From positions 1 through 14,978 of the forward strand of contig JAPYTU010000004.1 of the NCBI GenBank assembly GCA_029940715.1: DNA of 14,978 bases. The letters run 5' to 3'. The notes beneath the pieces are model-generated. The model saw only the letters and a program-made list of their open reading frames with translations. It was not told the DNA's origin and did not search any database. Positions 6,264 through 14,467 of the stretch are shown piece by piece. This DNA is from Cytophagales bacterium (GTDB lineage: Bacteria; Bacteroidota; Bacteroidia; Cytophagales; MED-G16). Position numbers and translations under genes: made by a program. Within the stretch, counting starts at the first letter, position 1. Each line of letters opens with the position of its first letter.

Positions 6264-8285
6264 ATGCCAAAATATAAAAGACATTTAGTAACAGCTGCAC
6301 TTATTTATGCAAATGGTCCAATTCATATTGGCCATTTAGCGGGGGCTTATATACCTGCAGATATATATGTTAGATTTTTAAGATCTAAGGGTGAAGATGT
6401 GAAATTTGTAAGTGGCACGGATGAACATGGAGTGCCTATTACTTTTCAGGCAAGAAATGAAAAATCTACTCCTAAGAAAATTGTAGATTATTATTATAAA
6501 ATAATTGATGATTCCTTTAAAAAATTTGGTATAAGTTTTGATATTTATTCAAGGACGTCTAACAAATCTCATCATGATACTAGTTCTGAATTTTTTTTAA
6601 ATCTTTACAATAAAAAATTATTTGATGAAATTTCATCATCTCAATATTATGATGAAATTGAAAATCAATTTTTGTCTGATAGATATATCTCAGGAGAATG
6701 TCCTTCATGTAAATATGAAAATGCGTATGGAGATCAGTGTGAGCAATGTGGAAAAACTTTAAGTCCTTTAGATTTAAAAAATCCTATTTCAAAACTTTCA
6801 GGAAATAAACCAATATTAAAAGAGACTATAAACTGGTTTCTCCCTATGGATAAATTACAATCTAAAATTGAAAATTATATTGATAAACATAAAGATTGGA
6901 AAACCAATGTTCTAGGACAATGCAAATCATGGTTAAAAGAGGGTTTAAAACCTAGAGCTATGACTAGAGATTTGGATTGGGGTGTTAAAGTACCATTGCC
7001 AAACAGTAAAGGAAAAGTTTTATATGTTTGGTTTGATGCTCCTATTGGCTACATAACTGCAACAAAAGAGCTTATGAAAGATGATTGGGAGAAATATTGG
7101 AAAGATTCTGACACAAAGTTAGTCCATTTTATTGGGAAAGATAATATAGTTTTTCATTGTATTATTTTTCCTATGATGTTGATGGAACATGGTGAATATA
7201 TACTACCTAATAATGTTCCAGCAAATGAATTTATGAATTTAGAAGGAGAAAAAATATCAACTTCAAGAAATTGGGCTGTTTGGCTTCATGAGTATCTTAT
7301 TGATTTTCCTGACATGCAAGATGAATTGAGATATTGTCTTATTACCAATCTTCCTGAAACTAAGGATAGTGATTTTACGTGGAAAGATTTTCAGGCTAAA
7401 AATAATAATGAGTTAGTATCAATTTTTGGTAATTACATTAATAGGGTTGTGGTATTAATAGATAAATATTTTGATGGAAAAGTACCTGAAGATTTAAAAT
7501 CAATAAAAAGTGATAAAGAAATTTTTCATAAAATAGAAAACATTAAGTCTAAAATCGAAACATCTATTGAGAAGTATAGATTTAGAGAAGCGATGAGTTT
7601 GATAATTAATTTATCTAGACTTGGTAATAAATATTTGGCAGATACTGAACCATGGAAAATCATTAAAACAGATGAAGATAGAGTTAAATCTATACTTTAT
7701 AACTCAATTCAAATTGTTGTTAATATTGCAATATTATGTGAGCCTTTACTACCATTTACTTCAATTAAAATATTTAAACTTTTAAATATTTTATCTAAAT
7801 CATGGAATGATTCATCTAACAATCTTATTAAATCTGGTCATAAACTTGGAGAAATAAATCACATTTTTTCAAAAATTGAAGATAGTGTAATTAATAATCA
7901 AATAGAAAAACTTAAATTGACTATAAATGATAAAAAGGAGAAAATAATGGAGCTAAAAGAAATTATTGAATTTGATGAATTTTCAAAAATTGATTTAAGA
8001 ATTGCTACCGTTGTAGAAGCAGAAAATGTACTAAAATCGGAAAAATTATTAAAATTAATTGTTGATACAGGTGTTGATAAAAGAGTGATTTTAAGTGGAA
8101 TATCAAAATATTATAAACCAGAAGATATATTAAATAAACAAGTTATGATTTTGGTAAATTTAAAACCAAGAAAAATGATGGGAATTGAAAGTCAAGGAAT
8201 GTTATTGCTTGCTGAAAATCCTGATGGTTCACTTAGATTAATGCATCCAGACACTAAAGCTATTAATGGATCAGTTATTGTTTAA
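6264..8285 (+). CDS. metG: Methionyl-tRNA synthetase with C-terminal tRNA-binding domain
   Basis: This 673-residue class I synthetase attaches Met to elongator and initiator tRNA. HIGH is at 21-24, followed by SGTDEHG (50-56). The zinc knuckle is a four-Cys type (Cys146, Cys149, Cys159, Cys162). The second ATP motif reads KISTS (330-334) in place of KMSKS, a tolerated variant in this family. The anticodon-binding helical domain follows, including NYINRVV (about 391-397). Residues about 570-673 form an EMAP-II/Trbp111-like OB-fold (KIDLRIATVVEAE, then LKPRKMMGIESQGMLLLAE), which assists tRNA capture and often mediates dimerisation. The gene begins directly after the preceding stop codon, so it is read as part of the same transcript. 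Its last four bases overlap the end of pth on the opposite strand, leaving no room for a conventional terminator. Confidence 0.97.
   Translation: MPKYKRHLVTAALIYANGPIHIGHLAGAYIPADIYVRFLRSKGEDVKFVSGTDEHGVPITFQARNEKSTPKKIVDYYYKIIDDSFKKFGISFDIYSRTSNKSHHDTSSEFFLNLYNKKLFDEISSSQYYDEIENQFLSDRYISGECPSCKYENAYGDQCEQCGKTLSPLDLKNPISKLSGNKPILKETINWFLPMDKLQSKIENYIDKHKDWKTNVLGQCKSWLKEGLKPRAMTRDLDWGVKVPLPNSKGKVLYVWFDAPIGYITATKELMKDDWEKYWKDSDTKLVHFIGKDNIVFHCIIFPMMLMEHGEYILPNNVPANEFMNLEGEKISTSRNWAVWLHEYLIDFPDMQDELRYCLITNLPETKDSDFTWKDFQAKNNNELVSIFGNYINRVVVLIDKYFDGKVPEDLKSIKSDKEIFHKIENIKSKIETSIEKYRFREAMSLIINLSRLGNKYLADTEPWKIIKTDEDRVKSILYNSIQIVVNIAILCEPLLPFTSIKIFKLLNILSKSWNDSSNNLIKSGHKLGEINHIFSKIEDSVINNQIEKLKLTINDKKEKIMELKEIIEFDEFSKIDLRIATVVEAENVLKSEKLLKLIVDTGVDKRVILSGISKYYKPEDILNKQVMILVNLKPRKMMGIESQGMLLLAENPDGSLRLMHPDTKAINGSVIV
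7935..7949 (+). promoter_or_regulatory. Shine-Dalgarno-like site and in-frame ATG inside metG
   Basis: AAGGAG (7935-7940) precedes an in-frame ATG (7947-7949) by six bases within metG. Initiation there would give a free 112-residue protein comprising just the tRNA-binding OB domain, similar in size to stand-alone Trbp111/CsaA proteins. The codons around it read KKEKIMELKE, a charged linker, so the purine run may simply reflect Lys and Glu codons. Bacteroidota make little use of Shine-Dalgarno pairing. Confidence 0.2.
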
Positions 8286-8839
8286 TTATATTTATTCATA
8301 CTCCTATTAATTCCTTCATAACAAAATGACATAATTATTTTGATTGAATTTTGAATATTTATTTCTAAATCTTTCATTTCATCTTTTGAAAAATTTTCTA
8401 ATACATAATTAGATTGATTTCCTTTTATGAATTCATTTCCTATTCCAAATCTTAGTCTTGGATAATTATTAGAATTTAATGATTCATTTATATTTTTTAA
8501 TCCATTATGACCTCCATCAGTACCATTTTTTTTTATTCTAAGCTTTCCATATTTCAGAGAAATATCATCTAGAACAATTAATAAATTTTCATTTTTTATT
8601 TTTAATTTATCAGACCAATATTTTACTGTTCTTCCACTATTATTTACATAATTGGATGGTTTTATAAGGTGGATTGATCTTCCTTTAAATTTCATTAAAG
8701 AATAATCTCCAAGTCTCTCTGATTTAAATGTAGATTTAAATTTAGATGCTAGGTAATCAAGAATTAAAAAACCAATGTTATGTCTAGTTAATTCGTATTG
8801 TGGTCCTATATTTCCTAAACCAACTATTAAGTATTTCAT
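8282..8839 (-). CDS. pth: Peptidyl-tRNA hydrolase
   Basis: Pth cleaves peptidyl-tRNAs released from stalled ribosomes, freeing tRNA for reuse. The protein is 185 residues, typical for bacterial Pth. It begins with the signature VGLGNIGPQYELTRHNIG: Asn10 and the catalytic His20 are present. Asn66 lies in KPSNYVNNSG, where the usual Met before the Asn is replaced by Val. Asp91/Asp92 and Asn112 (DGGHNGLKN) complete the active-site set. It is the last gene of the minus-strand group after prs and rplY, with 57 bases between the rplY stop and this start. A perfect hairpin fills most of that gap. Its stop overlaps the metG stop by four bases on the opposite strand. Confidence 0.96.
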   Translation of the reverse strand: MKYLIVGLGNIGPQYELTRHNIGFLILDYLASKFKSTFKSERLGDYSLMKFKGRSIHLIKPSNYVNNSGRTVKYWSDKLKIKNENLLIVLDDISLKYGKLRIKKNGTDGGHNGLKNINESLNSNNYPRLRFGIGNEFIKGNQSNYVLENFSKDEMKDLEINIQNSIKIIMSFCYEGINRSMNKYN

Positions 8840-8845
8840 AGAGAA

Positions 8846-8877
8846 AAAGTTTAGTATATAAATTTATACTAAACTTT
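8846..8877 (-). terminator. 13-bp perfect inverted repeat between rplY and pth
   Basis: The arms 8846-8858 and 8865-8877 (AAAGTTTAGTATA and its exact complement) enclose a six-base loop. In the direction of transcription the stem ends in a short T run (TTTTT, 8848-8844). It could act as a weak, A/U-rich intrinsic terminator for the prs-rplY message or as an RNA processing or stability element. The 3' arm ends six bases before the pth start codon, so in an uninterrupted transcript it would also sit where the ribosome must load. Confidence 0.55.
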
Positions 8878-8896
8878 CAACTCTTTTTAATATTTC

Positions 8897-9595
8897 TTAG
8901 TCTTTAGATTCTTCTTTTTTATCTCCTTCTGAATCTTTTGATTTTGTTTTGTCACTTTCTGTTCCACCTTTAGTACCTTCTTTATCACCTTCAGTTCCTT
9001 CTTCACCTTCAGTTTCTTCATCATCTTCAGTTTCTTCTTCTTCTTCAATTATTACTCTAGGTATATTGACAGAGACAACACTAACTAATGGACTGTTTAA
9101 GATTTCATATTGTTCACTTAGAATATCTTCAACTTTAACACTTTTTCCTAATTCTAGATGACTAATGTCTATTTCTATAAATTCTGGCATATTTTTTGGG
9201 TATGCTAGAATAGACAATTTTCTTATTCTTGTTAATATTTTACCACCTTGAAGAACACCAGGAGAATTTCCTAAAAATTTAACAGGAATTTCCATTTTTA
9301 TTTTTTTATTTTCACTAAGTTCTAGAAAGTCAGCATGTAGAATGATTTCGCTTACTGGATGAAATTGAATATCTTGTAATATTGCATTTTTAATTTCTCC
9401 TTCAATATTTAATTTAACAAAGTTTGCACCAGGTGTGTAAACTAAATCTCTAAATAAAATCATTGGTGAATGAAAATGAATTTGTTCTTTCCCTCCATAG
9501 ACAACACTAGGGACATTACCTTCGTCTCTCAGTTTTTTAGATTCATTTTTACCAAGATTTGCTCTTTTATACCCTATAATCTCAATTGTTTTCAT
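8897..9595 (-). CDS. rplY: 50S ribosomal protein L25/general stress protein Ctc with acidic tail
   Basis: L25 binds 5S rRNA in the large ribosomal subunit. This 232-residue protein is of the long Ctc/TL5 type. Residues about 3-90 are the 5S-binding domain (begins IEIIGYKRANLGKNESKKLR, with VPSVVYG at 28-34 and HPVSEIILHADF at 79-90). Residues about 97-180 form the second beta domain (KMEIPVKFLGNSPGV). From residue 184 to the end runs a low-complexity tail dominated by Glu, Asp, Lys, Gly, Ser and Thr. Its first part is almost purely acidic (IIEEEEETEDDEETEGEE) and its end is mixed Lys/Glu. It sits 11 bases after prs and ahead of pth, the conserved prs-rplY-pth order, and is surely co-transcribed with prs. 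Confidence 0.95.
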   Translation of the reverse strand: MKTIEIIGYKRANLGKNESKKLRDEGNVPSVVYGGKEQIHFHSPMILFRDLVYTPGANFVKLNIEGEIKNAILQDIQFHPVSEIILHADFLELSENKKIKMEIPVKFLGNSPGVLQGGKILTRIRKLSILAYPKNMPEFIEIDISHLELGKSVKVEDILSEQYEILNSPLVSVVSVNIPRVIIEEEEETEDDEETEGEEGTEGDKEGTKGGTESDKTKSKDSEGDKKEESKD

Positions 9596-9606
9596 AATTA
9601 CTAAAT

Positions 9607-10539
9607 TTATCTGTTAATAAATAACGAACTAGTAGATTCATTTTCATGAATCTTTCTAATTGCTTTTGCAAATAATCCTGCAATGGATAACACTTTTATT
9701 TTTTTATTCCTAAATTTTAGAGGAATAGTATCAGTTACTACTAATTCTTTAAGTGCTGAATTTGTGATATTTTCATCCGAATTTCCGCTAAGAATTGGGT
9801 GTGTGATTAGAGCTCTAACTGATTTAGCACCTTTTTCTATTAATACTTTTGACGCCATAGAAATAGTACCTCCAGTATCGATTAAATCATCAATAATTAT
9901 TACATCTTTTCCTTTTACTTCTCCAATTACTTGAACGGATTTAACTTCATTAGCTTTTTCTCTATGTTTGTCACATATAACAAACTCAACATTAAAATAT
10001 TTAGCATACTCTCTTATTCTTTCAGTTCCTCCAGCATCAGGAGATGCAAAAATGATATTTTTTAGGTCCAATTTTTTAATATAAGGTACAAACACAGAAC
10101 TTCCATTTAAATGGTCAAGTGGTATATCAAAAAAACCTTGTATTTGACCTGCATGTAGATCACAAGTTATAATTCTACTTGCTCCAGATGCTGTAAGTAG
10201 GTTAGCAATTAATTTAGCGGATATAGCTATTCTCGGTTTATCTTTTCTATCTTGTCTTGCATATCCAAAATAAGGAATAACAACATTAATATTATTAGCA
10301 CTAGCTCTTTTTGCAGCGTCAATCATTAAGAATAATTCCATAAAATTATCTGATCCATTAACAGTAGATTGAATAATATAGACATCAGAACCTCTTACTG
10401 TCTCGGTATACCTATATTTAAGTTCTCCGTCACTAAATTTACCAGATTTTCCTTGACCAAGATCTTTTCCAAATTTAGATGCAATTTTTTTAGCTAATTC
10501 TAAAGAACCCTTTCCTGAAAATATTTTTACAATGCTCAT
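9607..10539 (-). CDS. prs: Ribose-phosphate pyrophosphokinase (PRPP synthetase)
   Basis: Prs makes 5-phosphoribosyl diphosphate from ribose 5-phosphate and ATP. PRPP feeds purine, pyrimidine, histidine, tryptophan and NAD synthesis. The protein has 310 residues, the standard class I length. Visible motifs are FSDGEL (35-40), the ATP-site loop YARQDRKDKPR (93-103), the metal-site region CDLHAGQIQGFF (126-137, His129), KHREK (191-195) with the catalytic-loop Lys and Arg, and the PRPP loop VIIIDDLIDTGGTI (213-226). All are intact. It begins 16 bases after the tRNA-Gln gene, too little for its own promoter, so it is probably expressed from the tRNA promoter or from purL read-through. Grouping with purL makes sense because both serve purine synthesis. 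Confidence 0.97.
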   Translation of the reverse strand: MSIVKIFSGKGSLELAKKIASKFGKDLGQGKSGKFSDGELKYRYTETVRGSDVYIIQSTVNGSDNFMELFLMIDAAKRASANNINVVIPYFGYARQDRKDKPRIAISAKLIANLLTASGASRIITCDLHAGQIQGFFDIPLDHLNGSSVFVPYIKKLDLKNIIFASPDAGGTERIREYAKYFNVEFVICDKHREKANEVKSVQVIGEVKGKDVIIIDDLIDTGGTISMASKVLIEKGAKSVRALITHPILSGNSDENITNSALKELVVTDTIPLKFRNKKIKVLSIAGLFAKAIRKIHENESTSSLFINR

Positions 10540-10555
10540 AATTTTTAAATTTTTG

Positions 10556-10628
10556 TTGTCCCACTAGGGATCGAACCTAGACTCTTCTGTACCAAAAACA
10601 GACGTGTTACCAGTTACACCATGGGACA
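10556..10628 (-). tRNA. tRNA-Gln (anticodon UUG)
   Basis: A 73-base cloverleaf. The acceptor stem pairs TGTCCCA with TGGGACA, the D arm is GTGT/ACAC around AACTGGTA, and the anticodon stem is TCTGT/ACAGA with loop TTTTGGT, giving anticodon TTG for CAA codons. A five-base variable loop follows, then the T arm CTAGG-TTCGATC-CCTAG. The discriminator base is A. No CCA is encoded, so it must be added by the CCA enzyme. The gene lies 50 bases after the purL stop and 16 bases before prs on the same strand, so processing of this tRNA would free the 5' end of the prs message. Confidence 0.97.
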
Positions 10629-10641
10629 ATATTTTGGGATA

Positions 10642-10649
10642 CAAAAATA
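10642..10649 (-). promoter_or_regulatory. Candidate -7 promoter element for the tRNA-Gln/prs/rplY transcript
   Basis: TATTTTTG on the minus strand fits TAnnTTTG and lies 13 bases before the tRNA, predicting a very short 5' leader. A TTG occurs upstream (10666-10664), but with 14 rather than about 19 bases between, so the -33 element is not convincing. It lies in the 50-base gap after purL. Confidence 0.4.
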
Positions 10650-10678
10650 AATTTTATTTTTAACAATTTATAAAAAGG

Positions 10679-13600
10679 TTATGTATTTGTTTCAAGCCAA
10701 TTTCTAGCATTTACAAATGGTAATATCCAAGGTGTAATTTTATCATTTCTTGATGGTTCATAATGTGCCCAATTCCAAGGAAATATCGATCTTTCAAGAT
10801 GTGGCATCATTGCAAGATGTCTTCCATCTTTTGAAGATAGCATTGCTGCAGAATAATCTGATCCATTAGGGTTTGAGGGATAATCTTTATAATGAAATTG
10901 GGCAGCTATATTGTGATTTTTGTTTTTAAAATTAAATCTTCCTTCTCCATGTGCTGACCAAATTCCAAGTGTAGTATCTTCTAAATTTTTTAGCATAACA
11001 GAGTTATTTTTTAAGATATCAACACTAGTGAAAATACATTCAAATTTTTCGGATTTATTTATTTTCATTTTTGGGTGACTATTTTTTAATTCTGGATACA
11101 ATAGATTAAGTTCCATCATGAGTTGGCAACCATTGCAAACACCAAGAGAGAGGGTATTATTTCTTTTATAAAAATTAGTGATTGCATTTTTAGCATTTTT
11201 GTTATATTTAAAAACTCCTGCCCATCCTTTAGCTGATCCTAGTACATCGGAATTTGAAAATCCTCCAGGGAAAACTACCATATGAATATCTTCAAGATTT
11301 TCTTTTCCACTTACAAGATCAGTCATATGAACGTCCTTAACATCAAAACCACACATATATAACATATATGCCATTTCTCTTTCGCTATTTATACCTTTTT
11401 CTCTAATGACAGCTGCTCTGATATTTTTTTTATAATTTATTTTGGAGTGTGTTCCATTAAAAAAAGATGGAAATTTGTACTTGAGTTTTTGATTTTTATA
11501 GTTTAAGAATCTTTTAACATTTAGATTATGTTTTGTTTGATTTTTATCAATTAATGATGAGGTTTTAAACCAACAATCTCTAAAATAATCAATGTCAATT
11601 TTTATATCAGAATTATTGTGATTAATTATTAATTTTCTTTGTTTTATTAAATTTCCAATTTTTATATACTCTATTTTATTTCTATCTAGTACTGAAATAA
11701 TATTTTTTTTAGTTTGAATGATAATACCAGGTGATTCATTAAAAAGTATTTTAATTAAATCATTTTCTTTAAAGCCTTCAGTGTAAACATTTAAACCATA
11801 GTTTGAGTTGGCAAAGTTCATTTCTAATAAACTAGTTATAAGCCCTCCAGATGATATATCATGACCAGATAAAATTTGATTATTTTTTATTAAATTTTGA
11901 ATAACATTAAAAATATTTATTATTTCTTTAGGTTTTTTTGTGTTATGTACTGTATTTCCAAGTGATGTAAGTGTTTGATAAAATGCACTTCCAGAAATAT
12001 TTAGTCCTTTACAGAAATTGATGTATATCAATTCAGAATCTTGATCTTTTTTTAATACTGGTGAGATTGTTTTATTAATATCAGAAACTTCTGAAGCTGC
12101 AGATACTATGACGGTTCCAGGTGAAAGAACTTTTTTCCCATCAGAATATTTTTGGGTCATGGAAAGAGAATCTTTTCCTGTTGGGATGTTCATTCCAAGT
12201 TTTATTGCAAAATCACTAATTTCTTTAACGGCATTGTATAATCTAGTATTTTCTCCAACATTATTAGCAGGCCACATCCAATTAGCACTTAATGAAATAT
12301 TTGTAATTCCTTTTTCAATAGGTGCCCATATAATATTTGTTAAAGATTTTAAGAGAGCTATTTTTGCTCCTTTCTTCTCATCAATTAAAGAAACTATAGG
12401 AGAAAATCCAATAGAAATTGCTATACCTTTATTAGATTTAAAATCAAGTGCCATTACTCCTAAATTATTTAATGGTAATTGTATTTCACCAACGGTTTGT
12501 TGCATTGCAACTCTTCCTGTGACGCATCTATCAACTTTATTTGTTAACCAGTCTTTACAAGCAACAGATTCTAATGAAAGGACATTTTCTAAGTATTTTA
12601 TTAATAATTTTTGAAAATATTTAGGTTCTTTATATTTAGGTTTTATTTTTCTATCATTTATTGTTGTTTTAGGTGATGATCCAAAAAAATCTTCTAGTCC
12701 TAAATCAATTGGATTCCTTTTATTTTTACCTTTAAAAACTAGTTTTTTATTATTTTTTACATAACCTACATGATAAAGTGGAGATCTTTCTCTTTTTGCT
12801 ATTTTTTGTAATTTAGGGTAATCATTATTTTTTATAATTAGTCCCATTCTTTCTTGTGATTCATTTCCTATAATTTCTTTTTCAGAAAGAGTAGGGTCTC
12901 CAATAGGTAGCTTATTTATATTTATTTCACCTCCTGTATTTTCTAATAATTCGGATAAGCAATTCAGGTGACCCCCAGCTCCATGGTCGTGGATAGATAA
13001 TATTGGATTTATATCTTCTTCTGCCAGAGCTCTTATAACATTAGCAACTCTTTTTTGCATTTCAGGATTAGATCTTTGAACAGCATTAAGTTCTATTGAG
13101 TTTTTTAATTCTCCAGTATTTAGAGATGAAACCGCACTTCCTCCCATTCCAATTCTATAATTATCTCCACCAAGAACTACAACATAATCACCTGTATTTA
13201 CATCTTTTTTTTGAGTTTCATTTTCTTTTCCATACCCAATACCACCGGCAAGCATTATTACTTTGTCATAGCCTATTAAATTTTTGTTTTCATTGTGTTC
13301 AAAAGTTAGAATACTTCCACTTATTAGAGGTTGACCAAATTTATTTCCATAGTCACTAGCTCCATTTGATGCTTTTACTAAAATATCTTTAGGATTTTGA
13401 TAGAGCCATTTTTTATTTACTTGATTTTTTTCCCAAGTTCTTGATTTAGTAATTCTAGGGTAGGATGTCATGTATACGGCAGTTCCTGCAAGTGGAAAAC
13501 TTGCTTGTCCTCCAGCCATTCTATCTCTTATTTCACCACCTGATCCTGTTGCTGCTCCACTAAAGGGCTCTACTGTTGTTGGAAAATTGTGAGTTTCAGC

Positions 13601-14329
13601 CTTTAAAGAGATTGAAGACATGATACTTTTTGTATAGTAGAAGTCTGATTGATCTTTATTTTTAGTTGTAAAAAATTCAACTAATGGGCCTTTGATAAAA
13701 GCAACATTATCTTTGTATGCTGAAATTAAATTGTTTGGATTTTTCTTTGATGTTTCTTTTATCATATCAAATAAACTTTTTGGCATTTTTTTTCCATCAA
13801 TTATAAATTTACCATTAAAAATTTTATGCCTACAATGTTCAGAATTTACCTGAGAAAAGCCAAACACTTCACTATCAGTTAGGGATCTATTTAGTTTTTT
13901 ACTTACATTTTCTAGATAATTTATTTCCTCATCACTTAGCGCTAAACCCTCTTTATCATTATAATTTTTTATATTTTTAATATTAATTATTTTTTCGGGT
14001 TTTCTGTTAATTTTAAATATGTTTTGATTTGGATTATTATATACTAATTCAAGCATTGAATCAATATCAACATTTTGATTTTTATAAAATCTTTCAATTC
14101 TAATTATTGAATCAATTCCAATATTAGATGCAATTTCAACAGCATTTGTACTCCATGGAGTGGTCATTTCTTTTCTTGGACCTATAAATTTTCCTTTTAA
14201 ACTAGATGATTTTATTATTTTGGCATTTCCAAATAGCCAACATAGTTTATTATTATGATTTTGAGATAACTTTTTTGAGTGATCGATAATATAATAATCT
14301 GTTGAAGATTTTTTAAAAAATGATATCAT
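10679..14329 (-). CDS. purL: Phosphoribosylformylglycinamidine synthase (large single-chain PurL)
   Basis: PurL converts FGAR, glutamine and ATP to FGAM in the fourth step of purine synthesis. At 1216 residues this is the fused form, normal for Bacteroidota and Proteobacteria, with synthetase and glutaminase in one chain. An N-terminal PurS-like region is followed by the linker motif SQVNSEHCRHKIF (about 160-172). The first ATP-grasp-unrelated AIR-synthetase-like half has SLKAETHNFPTTVEPFSGAA from about residue 241, with GAATGSGGEIRD following. A second, degenerate half ends near residue 950. The class I glutaminase occupies about 967-1216, with nucleophile Cys1065 in LGVCNGCQ and the His1177/Glu1179 pair in PHLERSIFPW. 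All catalytic residues are present. The start at 14329 follows a short A+T-rich leader containing a promoter-like element. It is divergent from the TetR gene. Confidence 0.97.
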   Translation of the reverse strand: MISFFKKSSTDYYIIDHSKKLSQNHNNKLCWLFGNAKIIKSSSLKGKFIGPRKEMTTPWSTNAVEIASNIGIDSIIRIERFYKNQNVDIDSMLELVYNNPNQNIFKINRKPEKIINIKNIKNYNDKEGLALSDEEINYLENVSKKLNRSLTDSEVFGFSQVNSEHCRHKIFNGKFIIDGKKMPKSLFDMIKETSKKNPNNLISAYKDNVAFIKGPLVEFFTTKNKDQSDFYYTKSIMSSISLKAETHNFPTTVEPFSGAATGSGGEIRDRMAGGQASFPLAGTAVYMTSYPRITKSRTWEKNQVNKKWLYQNPKDILVKASNGASDYGNKFGQPLISGSILTFEHNENKNLIGYDKVIMLAGGIGYGKENETQKKDVNTGDYVVVLGGDNYRIGMGGSAVSSLNTGELKNSIELNAVQRSNPEMQKRVANVIRALAEEDINPILSIHDHGAGGHLNCLSELLENTGGEININKLPIGDPTLSEKEIIGNESQERMGLIIKNNDYPKLQKIAKRERSPLYHVGYVKNNKKLVFKGKNKRNPIDLGLEDFFGSSPKTTINDRKIKPKYKEPKYFQKLLIKYLENVLSLESVACKDWLTNKVDRCVTGRVAMQQTVGEIQLPLNNLGVMALDFKSNKGIAISIGFSPIVSLIDEKKGAKIALLKSLTNIIWAPIEKGITNISLSANWMWPANNVGENTRLYNAVKEISDFAIKLGMNIPTGKDSLSMTQKYSDGKKVLSPGTVIVSAASEVSDINKTISPVLKKDQDSELIYINFCKGLNISGSAFYQTLTSLGNTVHNTKKPKEIINIFNVIQNLIKNNQILSGHDISSGGLITSLLEMNFANSNYGLNVYTEGFKENDLIKILFNESPGIIIQTKKNIISVLDRNKIEYIKIGNLIKQRKLIINHNNSDIKIDIDYFRDCWFKTSSLIDKNQTKHNLNVKRFLNYKNQKLKYKFPSFFNGTHSKINYKKNIRAAVIREKGINSEREMAYMLYMCGFDVKDVHMTDLVSGKENLEDIHMVVFPGGFSNSDVLGSAKGWAGVFKYNKNAKNAITNFYKRNNTLSLGVCNGCQLMMELNLLYPELKNSHPKMKINKSEKFECIFTSVDILKNNSVMLKNLEDTTLGIWSAHGEGRFNFKNKNHNIAAQFHYKDYPSNPNGSDYSAAMLSSKDGRHLAMMPHLERSIFPWNWAHYEPSRNDKITPWILPFVNARNWLETNT

Positions 14330-14345
14330 TTTATTTTGTAATGAA

Positions 14346-14353
14346 CAAAAATA
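14346..14353 (-). promoter_or_regulatory. Candidate -7 promoter element for purL
   Basis: On the minus strand this reads TATTTTTG, fitting TAnnTTTG, 16 bases before the purL ATG. No TTTG is found at the expected -33 distance. It is the only TAnnTTTG match on this strand in the purL/TetR divergent region. Confidence 0.4.
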
Positions 14354-14418
14354 AATTTTTTTATTTCATATTCATCTTTATGATTAAAAAATGAAATTTT
14401 TTTTTAAAATATTTTATA

Positions 14419-14426
14419 TAAATTTG
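14419..14426 (+). promoter_or_regulatory. Candidate -7 promoter element for the TetR gene
   Basis: TAAATTTG matches TAnnTTTG and lies 41 bases before the TetR start codon. The upstream -33 region is a T tract rather than TTTG. The predicted start of transcription (about 14431-14433) falls within the left arm of the adjacent inverted repeat. Confidence 0.5.
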
Positions 14427-14428
14427 CG

Positions 14429-14460
14429 TTGGAAACTGAAAGAAATATAATAGTTTCCAA
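14429..14460. promoter_or_regulatory. Inverted repeat, candidate TetR-family operator
   Basis: TTGGAAACT (14429-14437) and its exact complement AGTTTCCAA (14452-14460) are separated by 14 bases, with arm centres 23 bp apart, about two helical turns. The repeat begins two bases after the -7 element and ends seven bases before the TetR start codon. It is a sensible place for autorepression by a dimeric regulator. The arms contain several G/C pairs in otherwise nearly pure A+T sequence. An RNA hairpin in the leader is the alternative reading. Confidence 0.5.
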
Positions 14461-14467
14461 AGTTTAT

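Noticed and set aside
7251..7265. KISTS instead of KMSKS in MetRS, considered as a damaged active site
   Set aside because: The first Lys and the loop context are intact and this motif varies in functional MetRS enzymes; all other motifs are present.
8949..9161. 70-codon plus-strand frame rich in Ser, Pro and Val
   Set aside because: It is the complement of the acidic, triplet-repeat tail of L25; its composition is explained entirely by that.
12108..12614. 168-codon open frame on the plus strand opposite purL
   Set aside because: It is antisense to a clear, motif-complete PurL and has no recognisable domain or start signals; a shadow of the coding strand.
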